Positions 7,130-12,063 of a stretch of DNA of 12,063 nt are shown piece after piece. Numbering within the stretch: position 1 is the stretch's first letter; each line of letters opens with the position of its first letter. The notes under the pieces were generated by a model that worked only from the letters and a program-made list of their open reading frames with translations, had not been told where the DNA came from and did no database searches. The DNA comes from Deltaproteobacteria bacterium RIFCSPLOWO2_02_FULL_57_26 (GTDB lineage: Bacteria; Desulfobacterota; Binatia; UBA9968), in the NCBI GenBank assembly GCA_001798455.1, contig MGSI01000051.1, positions 1 to 12,063 on the forward strand. Direction: 5' to 3'. The translations under genes and the position numbers were made by a program.

Positions 7130-9937
7130 TTAGCTCGCTACTCTCCGCGCCTCTACCCGCGTGCCGCGGTCGCTGAAGCCGGGGTAGTTGCTCATGGTGA
7201 TGGGTCGGATGTGGAAGTAGTCCCCTGCCAGCTCCACCGGGTTCAGGGGCGAGGCCATCACGCTCTTGAAGTGCTGCCACCCTTGGAACTGGTAGTTCTC
7301 CCACGCGTGGTAGATGATCACCTGCCCGGGCCTCACCGCCGGCGAGACGATGGCCTGGATGCGGAACGACCCCACGTCGTTGAACAGCTCCACCGTGTCC
7401 CCATCCTGGACCTCCCTCGCACAGGCATCCTCGAGGCTCATGAACGCCACCGGCTCGCCCCGCTGCAGTTGCATCAGCAAGCTGTCGTCGACCCACGCCG
7501 TGTGGATGCTCCAGCGGGCGTGCCCGCCGCTGATCTGCAGGGGATAGTCACCGCCGGCCCTTGGTGGGTCCTTGTGCACCGGCAGGTGCTCCCCCAGTTC
7601 CATAAACAGCTCGTGGTCCAGGTAAAACTGGATCCGGCGGGTGAGGGTGGGATACGGCTGCTTCTTCTCTGTGTGCCACGTCAGGGGTATCACTGGCTGG
7701 CCGGGCTCTATGTCGCACGCCGCCCCGATGGAGCGCATCCCGGTGCCCACGCCGGTGAAATGGGCTATCCCCCGCTCCTTGAACTCTTCCCAGTCCATCG
7801 GCTCCACGTTGCTGGCGTTCAGGAAGGCGTCCCTGGCCAGCCCCTCCTCGTCGCTCTCCGTGTACAGTCCACCGAAGGTGATCTTCTCCTCCAGGCCCCC
7901 GATGCGCCGCTCCACCCCCTTACCGTCCACGTAGCCGGTCATCCCACGCTCCCTGGCCCGCTCCTCCATCTTCCTGGCCAGCAGTACAAACAGCTCCCAC
8001 TCGCTCTTGGACTCGTAGAGCGGCTCCGAGGCCCGATCGATGAGGTGGACGAAGGGAGCGGCCGGCATGCCCATCAGGAACAGCGAGTGCCGCTCGTACC
8101 AGCTACAGGCCGGCAGGACGATGTCCGAGTACAGCGCCGTCGAGCTCCAGCGCCAGTCGATAGTCACCATCAAGCGCAGCTTCGGTAGGAAGTGCTGCAA
8201 CAGAGTGTTGGTGGAGCGCACCCGCTTCAGGAAATTGCCACCCATGGCGAACACCACCCTGGGCTCCTTGTCCGGCCCCGGGGCCATAAATTGCCATCCC
8301 CTGGCAAACGCCTCCCGCACGTACTCCCCCACCGGCCGCTTCAGATAGGGGTCCCAACTGTTGTACTTCTCGCTCTGCTCCAGGAGCCCACCGTGGATGT
8401 AGTACATGAGCGAAGTGGGCGTGATGTCCCCCCGGGCGAAGGCCTCGTGCATATATTCGTACAGGATCATCTCGTCGGTGAAGCCGTCTTCCCGCCACTG
8501 CGCGAAGCGAGGGTCCGCCCCAGCCGCGGACAGGATGATCTGGTCCCCTCGCTTCTCCAGCCCGCCCAGGGATGTGTCCAGCCCCAGCATCGACTCGGCG
8601 TTATAGTTGCCGCCCTTCCGGCCCATGTTGCCGGTGAGGGCGAAGACCAGCAGGATGCATCGCTCTATGAGGTCCCCGTGGTAGAACTTGCCCCACCCGC
8701 AGGTCTCGATGTTCACCACCCCGCCGGCCGCGGCCACCTCCCGAGCCAGCTGTTCGATCATCCGTGGCGGCACGCCGGTGACGGCACCAGCTTGCTCCGG
8801 CAGGTAATGCTCGTCCAGATGGCGACGCAGCACCTCCATCACCGGCAGCACAGCCACCGTCCCCTGTAGCGTTTCAACCTGGTAGGTGCCCTCCATGGCC
8901 GGCACCATCCCGTCAAGCGCCAGGCTCTTTCGGGGCGCTTCCACCACCCGGCCCGATGCCTGGTCGTACAGGTAGAACACGTCCTTGCGCCCGCCGCGCT
9001 TCAGGTCCTTCTCTCTCAGGAATCTCCCCGTAGACTCCACCACCAGCAGCGGCAGGTCCGTCTGCTCGCGGACGAACCCCTCCTTGTAGAGCCGCTCCTT
9101 GACCATGACCTGGCACATGGACAGCGCCAGCGCGGCGTCGCTGCCCACGTTCACCGGCACCCACAAGTCGGCGTGGATGGCCGAGGGGCTGTAGTCGGGG
9201 GTGATGGCGACCACCTTCGCCCCGTGATAGCGCGCCTCGGCGATGAAGTGGTAGTTGGGAATGTTGGTGTAGACAGGATTGCCTCCCCAGATGAGGATCA
9301 TGTCCGCGTAGTACCAGTTGTCGGCCGAGTCCCCCTCGATGATCTTCCCCAGGGTGATCGCTACTCCCTGGTGGTCGTCCCCGTTGTCAGCCGTCACGTT
9401 AGCGCTGGGTGCACCCAGCGCTCCGAAGAAGGCGTTAGACCCGGTCCCCACCGTGTCGGTGTTCTGGACGTGGGTCCCACCACACTGGACGATGGCCTGC
9501 GGCCCTTCGTTGGCGAGGGTGTCCAGGAGGGCATCGGCTATCTCTGTGAGCGCCGCGTCCCAGGTCGTGCGCTTCCACTTGCCCTCGCCCCGCTCGCCGA
9601 CCCGCTTCATCGGGTACTTGACGCGGGTGGGGTCGTACATGCGCTGGGCGTAGCAGACGCCCTTCTGGCAGCCGCGGGGGTTGAAGTCGGGGGTGTCGGG
9701 ATCGTTCGGGGCGGGGTAGTTGGCCGCCTGCTCCTCCCGCAGCACCACCCCGTCCTTGACGTAGAGGTTCATGTTGCAGGCGCGCTGTATACCGCAGTTG
9801 CTCTGGTGCGATGCCTTCACCACCCGGTCCCAGTCCCACTTGCGCCGCCGCAGCGCCAGCAGGTCGTACTCGGGGACCTCGCCCGGGGCGAAGCCATCCT
9901 GCTTCAGCCCCTCCAGCTCAAGGTTCAGCCTGATCAT
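7130..9937 (-). CDS. Molybdopterin oxidoreductase catalytic subunit, type II DMSO-reductase (ethylbenzene dehydrogenase-like) family
   Basis: A 935-residue bis-molybdopterin enzyme with an N-terminal [4Fe-4S] site. The cluster ligands read H44-x3-C48-x5-C54-x35-C90, a His-first pattern as in NarG/EbdA-type (type II) enzymes, though the C48-C54 spacing is longer than the C-x3-C of NarG. The likely molybdenum-ligand Asp is in 'ADNGDDHQG' (183-191), just before the cofactor-binding 'ILIWGGNPVYTNIPNYHF' (214-231). The cofactor-binding C-terminal domain has 'GGHARWSIHTAW' (804-815) and ends with 'IIYHAWENYQFQGWQ' (874-888), the style of ethylbenzene dehydrogenase-like alpha subunits. There is no leading twin-arginine signal peptide (RRRKWDWD at 30-37 is not followed by a hydrophobic core), so a cytoplasmic location is likely. 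CCTCCTC (9943-9949; GAGGAGG on the minus strand) lies 5 bp before the ATG. It is the last gene of its operon, 48 bp after the amidohydrolase, and no Fe-S, heme or chaperone subunit follows. The substrate is unknown; a hydroxylase or dehydrogenase of a hydrocarbon-like or aromatic compound is plausible. Confidence 0.9.
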   Translation of the reverse strand: MIRLNLELEGLKQDGFAPGEVPEYDLLALRRRKWDWDRVVKASHQSNCGIQRACNMNLYVKDGVVLREEQAANYPAPNDPDTPDFNPRGCQKGVCYAQRMYDPTRVKYPMKRVGERGEGKWKRTTWDAALTEIADALLDTLANEGPQAIVQCGGTHVQNTDTVGTGSNAFFGALGAPSANVTADNGDDHQGVAITLGKIIEGDSADNWYYADMILIWGGNPVYTNIPNYHFIAEARYHGAKVVAITPDYSPSAIHADLWVPVNVGSDAALALSMCQVMVKERLYKEGFVREQTDLPLLVVESTGRFLREKDLKRGGRKDVFYLYDQASGRVVEAPRKSLALDGMVPAMEGTYQVETLQGTVAVLPVMEVLRRHLDEHYLPEQAGAVTGVPPRMIEQLAREVAAAGGVVNIETCGWGKFYHGDLIERCILLVFALTGNMGRKGGNYNAESMLGLDTSLGGLEKRGDQIILSAAGADPRFAQWREDGFTDEMILYEYMHEAFARGDITPTSLMYYIHGGLLEQSEKYNSWDPYLKRPVGEYVREAFARGWQFMAPGPDKEPRVVFAMGGNFLKRVRSTNTLLQHFLPKLRLMVTIDWRWSSTALYSDIVLPACSWYERHSLFLMGMPAAPFVHLIDRASEPLYESKSEWELFVLLARKMEERARERGMTGYVDGKGVERRIGGLEEKITFGGLYTESDEEGLARDAFLNASNVEPMDWEEFKERGIAHFTGVGTGMRSIGAACDIEPGQPVIPLTWHTEKKQPYPTLTRRIQFYLDHELFMELGEHLPVHKDPPRAGGDYPLQISGGHARWSIHTAWVDDSLLMQLQRGEPVAFMSLEDACAREVQDGDTVELFNDVGSFRIQAIVSPAVRPGQVIIYHAWENYQFQGWQHFKSVMASPLNPVELAGDYFHIRPITMSNYPGFSDRGTRVEARRVAS

Positions 9938-9985
9938 GTGGGCCTCCTCAAAACGCGCCGAAGGATCATTTTTGGATCAGCCGCA

Positions 9986-11047
9986 TCAATTAAGACCGTA
10001 AAATTTTCGCGGATTTACCTCAAGAATTTTGCTGACCGTCGCGGGCGCAATCCGCTTGTCGTTACGCAGCAGATGAATGGCGTTGAGCTCGCTGGATGGA
10101 TCATGGTGACCATAGTCGGTCCCGATCATCAGGCAATCCTCACCCGCGTGGCTCAAGACGTAGGGCAGATCGTCGGTGTTCTCGCAGGCGACCCACATAT
10201 GATTGGCGGTCAGCGCGTCCGTCGGAAACGACTTGCCCTTACGCCGGAAGCGGTCGGCCAGATCGTTCAGAACATAGGGCACCCATTGCGCGCTGACCTC
10301 AACGAAGCCCCAACGGACGTGCGGGAACTTGCTCGGAATCTCCTTTTCGAGAAGCGTATGAAATGCGCCGACTACAGCCAGCTTGAACTTGGTAAAAGTC
10401 GTGTCCTCGTTGAAGAAGTCGTGATGAAGGAAGCTCCCGTTCGCGGAATGGATGCAGATCGGTAGATCAAGATCCCGGGCCATCTCCCAGAGCGGGTAGA
10501 AATATGGGGCGCCGAGCGCCCGCTCGCATTCCAACCCCCGCATAAAGATGCCGCAGGCCCCGTTGTCCTTAGCCCACGCAAGTTCGTCCCTGATCGCAAA
10601 CGGCGCTTTCTCGAGGAGGCGAAGCGGAGGCTTCGCCACCCAGCGCAACCGGCCCTTGCCCTGTCGCCAAAGATCGGCCATCCAGCGGTTATAGGATTTG
10701 CACAGGGCGCGCTCACGCTCGGCTTCCTGTACGACCGGCCGGAGAAAAAGCGTCGGATAAAGGACCTGCGTCTCGATGCCGAGCTCGTCCATGTGAGCGA
10801 GCCGCGCCTTGACGCTTAGCATCTCTCGCGATTCCTGTGGCGTGTCGGTACCGACGTTGCGATCCTTGCCGAACGCTCGGCCCTCGATCATCCAGAAGTC
10901 ACGCACGGCGAACCCTTCGTTGCTGAGAATTTCATCCCCGAAGGTCTGCCTCAAGAGTTGCGGCGTGAATCGTCGTTCATACCCTTCCAGATAACTCCAG
11001 GTCTGCACCGTCTCGATCACATGAGCGTCAGCGTCAATCGCTCCCAT
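9986..11047 (-). CDS. Amidohydrolase family 2 (ACMSD-like) metal-dependent hydrolase/decarboxylase
   Basis: A 353-residue TIM-barrel protein of the amidohydrolase-2 family, whose members decarboxylate aromatic or unsaturated acids (ACMSD, gamma-resorcylate decarboxylase) or hydrolyse C-C or C-N bonds. The first strand carries the metal motif D-A-D-A-H (residues 5-9), the D-x-D-x-H variant common in uncharacterised environmental members. Further expected ligands are H200 in 'PICIHSANGS' and D311 in 'MIGTDYGHHD' (307-316), the catalytic Asp of the last strand. 'HVRWGFVEVSAQWVPYVL' (243-260) and the final 'NPRKFYGL' are also family features. Minus-strand GGAGG (11054-11058) lies 6 bp before the ATG. 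It sits between the Dabb-hydrolase (21 bp upstream) and the molybdenum enzyme (48 bp downstream) and is clearly co-transcribed. A decarboxylase role in a catabolic pathway is plausible but unproven. Confidence 0.88.
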   Translation of the reverse strand: MGAIDADAHVIETVQTWSYLEGYERRFTPQLLRQTFGDEILSNEGFAVRDFWMIEGRAFGKDRNVGTDTPQESREMLSVKARLAHMDELGIETQVLYPTLFLRPVVQEAERERALCKSYNRWMADLWRQGKGRLRWVAKPPLRLLEKAPFAIRDELAWAKDNGACGIFMRGLECERALGAPYFYPLWEMARDLDLPICIHSANGSFLHHDFFNEDTTFTKFKLAVVGAFHTLLEKEIPSKFPHVRWGFVEVSAQWVPYVLNDLADRFRRKGKSFPTDALTANHMWVACENTDDLPYVLSHAGEDCLMIGTDYGHHDPSSELNAIHLLRNDKRIAPATVSKILEVNPRKFYGLN

Positions 11048-11068
11048 CGGCTTCCTCCGGCCCTCCCG

Positions 11069-12031
11069 CTAACGAGCGACGGCCGCTACCTGGGCCCAAG
11101 CTTTCTGCACTTCCTGGCTCGAACTGATCAGCGCAAAGTGGGTGGCCATGTTCTTGAGCGAGTAGCGCTGAAGGTCCAGGTCGTAGGCACCTACGCAGTC
11201 CGCCAGCACCACCGTGTAGTACCCGCGTGCGAAAGCGTCCCGCACAGTGGCCTCCACACAGCCGTTGGTGGCGATGCCAGTGAACAGCAGCGTCTTGGCG
11301 CCCAGTATCCGCAGCGTGGCGTCCATCTTCGGGTTGGTGAAGGCGCTATGGTGCCACTTCGGGATCGTCACCTCCCCGGAACGTGGCGCGACAAAATCGC
11401 AGATTTCCCACCCCCAGGTCCCCGGGATAGTGTACTTGGCTCCGCCGAGCCCAACCCGCTGACGCCGCGCCAGGATCGGCCCGTTGTCGTGCTCCGCGTC
11501 GGTCTGGGCCTGAGTGTAGACGACGGGCACACCGATTGCCCTGGCGGCCTCCACCATCCGTTGCGTGGGCTCCTTCATTGCCTCGATTGTGGTAAGGTCC
11601 CCCTTCATCCTGGCGCCGCCTGGAGCGGAGAAGTCGTTCTGCACGTCGATGACGATGAGCGCCGTGTGCTCCGGCCGCACCGCCTCTACTAACTCGGTCC
11701 ACACCTCCTTGACCTGGGGCTCCCACGGCTCGGCTTCCGGGTCGAACTCGTAGTCGGCGATAACCCGCTTCTCAAAAATCGGGCGCCCAAGCTCCGCCGA
11801 CACCCGCTGGTGGAGGGGGTGGTCCACGTAGCGTTTCAAGGTTTCCAGGTTCTCGACTACGGCGACCATGGCATGGGAGAACTCGCCGTCGCCGCGCAGG
11901 TTCGGCCCCATCGACCAGCTCACCAGCTCCGGTATGGCGTCTTTCATGGAGTTGTAGCCCGCCACCATAGCGTCAATCTGCTCCTGGGAGGTGCCGGGCT
12001 TGACCTTGACGAGGACAACATGCTTGATCAT
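11069..12031 (-). CDS. Dabb (stress-responsive A/B barrel) domain fused to isochorismatase-like cysteine hydrolase
   Basis: A 320-residue two-domain protein. Residues 1-97 are a Dabb domain: 'MIKHVVLVKVKPGTSQEQID' at the start, central 'PELVSWSMGPNL', then 'FSHAMVAVVENLETLKRYVD', 'HPLHQRV' and 'VIADYEF', a ferredoxin-like alpha/beta fold that dimerises into a barrel. After a linker (98-118) comes an isochorismatase-like domain with all three catalytic residues: D129 in 'ALIVIDVQNDF', K225 in 'IPKWHHSAF' and C258 in 'FTGIATNGCVEATVRDA', where the preceding residues form the usual cis-peptide turn. Relatives are amidases (N-carbamoylsarcosine, maleamate, biuret or nicotinamide) and enol-ether hydrolases. 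ATG 12031 is preferred over GTG 12034 because minus-strand GGAGG (12037-12041) lies 5 bp before it. It is the first operon gene visible; more may lie beyond the right edge. The exact substrate is unknown. Confidence 0.9.
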   Translation of the reverse strand: MIKHVVLVKVKPGTSQEQIDAMVAGYNSMKDAIPELVSWSMGPNLRGDGEFSHAMVAVVENLETLKRYVDHPLHQRVSAELGRPIFEKRVIADYEFDPEAEPWEPQVKEVWTELVEAVRPEHTALIVIDVQNDFSAPGGARMKGDLTTIEAMKEPTQRMVEAARAIGVPVVYTQAQTDAEHDNGPILARRQRVGLGGAKYTIPGTWGWEICDFVAPRSGEVTIPKWHHSAFTNPKMDATLRILGAKTLLFTGIATNGCVEATVRDAFARGYYTVVLADCVGAYDLDLQRYSLKNMATHFALISSSQEVQKAWAQVAAVAR

Positions 12032-12063
12032 CACTGCCTCCGAAAATGGTTTAGGGGCCCTAT

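Noticed and set aside
7211..8188. 325-codon open frame on the plus strand opposite the molybdenum gene
   Set aside because: It is antisense to a gene with clear conserved motifs. The translation is low-complexity, rich in H, R, P, V and L, as expected from the reverse of GC-rich codons, and shows no domain.
9963..9979. GGATCA repeated around TTTTT between the amidohydrolase and molybdenum genes
   Set aside because: A six-base direct repeat with a short A/T spacer is within chance, and the possible GATC-GATC stem is only four base pairs.
9173..10465. 430-codon open frame on the plus strand across the molybdenum and amidohydrolase genes
   Set aside because: It spans two well-supported minus-strand genes and their intergenic gap. 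The composition is typical of a GC-rich shadow frame, and no recognisable motif is present.
10958..11692. 244-codon plus-strand frame opposite the Dabb-isochorismatase gene
   Set aside because: It is a shadow of a strongly supported gene, with an amino-acid mix rich in R, H and P and no domain.
12055..12060. GGGCCC palindrome near the right edge
   Set aside because: A single 6-bp palindrome at the window edge, upstream of the minus operon, with too little flanking sequence to call an operator or promoter.
1..12063. tRNA, rRNA, CRISPR, insertion sequence or phage elements
   Set aside because: The window was read for clover-leaf ends, repeat-spacer arrays, transposase motifs and terminal inverted repeats. 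None was seen, and genes fill nearly all the space.

Overview
The window reads as chromosomal DNA from an uncultivated-type, GC-rich soil or sediment bacterium. The protein families suggest a Rokubacteria, NC10, Tectomicrobia or deltaproteobacteria-like lineage. This is a weak inference, because there is no rRNA, tRNA or other marker gene. No mobile element, CRISPR array or phage gene was found.

The left 7.1 kb is entirely plus strand and almost all transport. It starts with the C-terminal part of an NMT1/THI5-type ABC substrate-binding protein. A 12-TM MFS permease follows, then a complete tripartite tricarboxylate transporter in the order tctC-tctB-tctA. After tctA, at short spacing, come a DoxX-family membrane protein, an unrecognised 84-residue soluble protein and a 10-TM EamA/DMT permease. 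The 114-bp gap before tctC is the only sizeable intergenic space. It carries three CTTGA boxes at an exact 21-bp period and a strong Shine-Dalgarno sequence, so a regulated tct operon probably starts there.

The right 4.9 kb is a compact minus-strand operon, transcribed from the right edge towards position 7130, with good Shine-Dalgarno sequences before all three genes. In transcription order the genes encode: (i) an uncommon fusion of an N-terminal Dabb (dimeric alpha/beta-barrel) domain to a cysteine-hydrolase isochorismatase-like domain; (ii) an ACMSD/amidohydrolase-2 family metal-dependent hydrolase or decarboxylase; (iii) a 935-residue molybdopterin oxidoreductase resembling the catalytic subunits of type II DMSO-reductase enzymes (ethylbenzene dehydrogenase-like), without a visible Tat signal and without the usual Fe-S partner gene after it. 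The two halves converge at about 7081-7129 with no clear terminator.

The most interesting reading is that the minus-strand operon is an undescribed catabolic module: Mo-dependent hydroxylation or reduction, C-C or C-N cleavage by the amidohydrolase, and amide or enol-ester cleavage by the Dabb-hydrolase. The facing carboxylate and small-molecule transporters might feed it. The domain assignments come from motifs seen in the sequence. The pathway is inference, and no substrate can be named.
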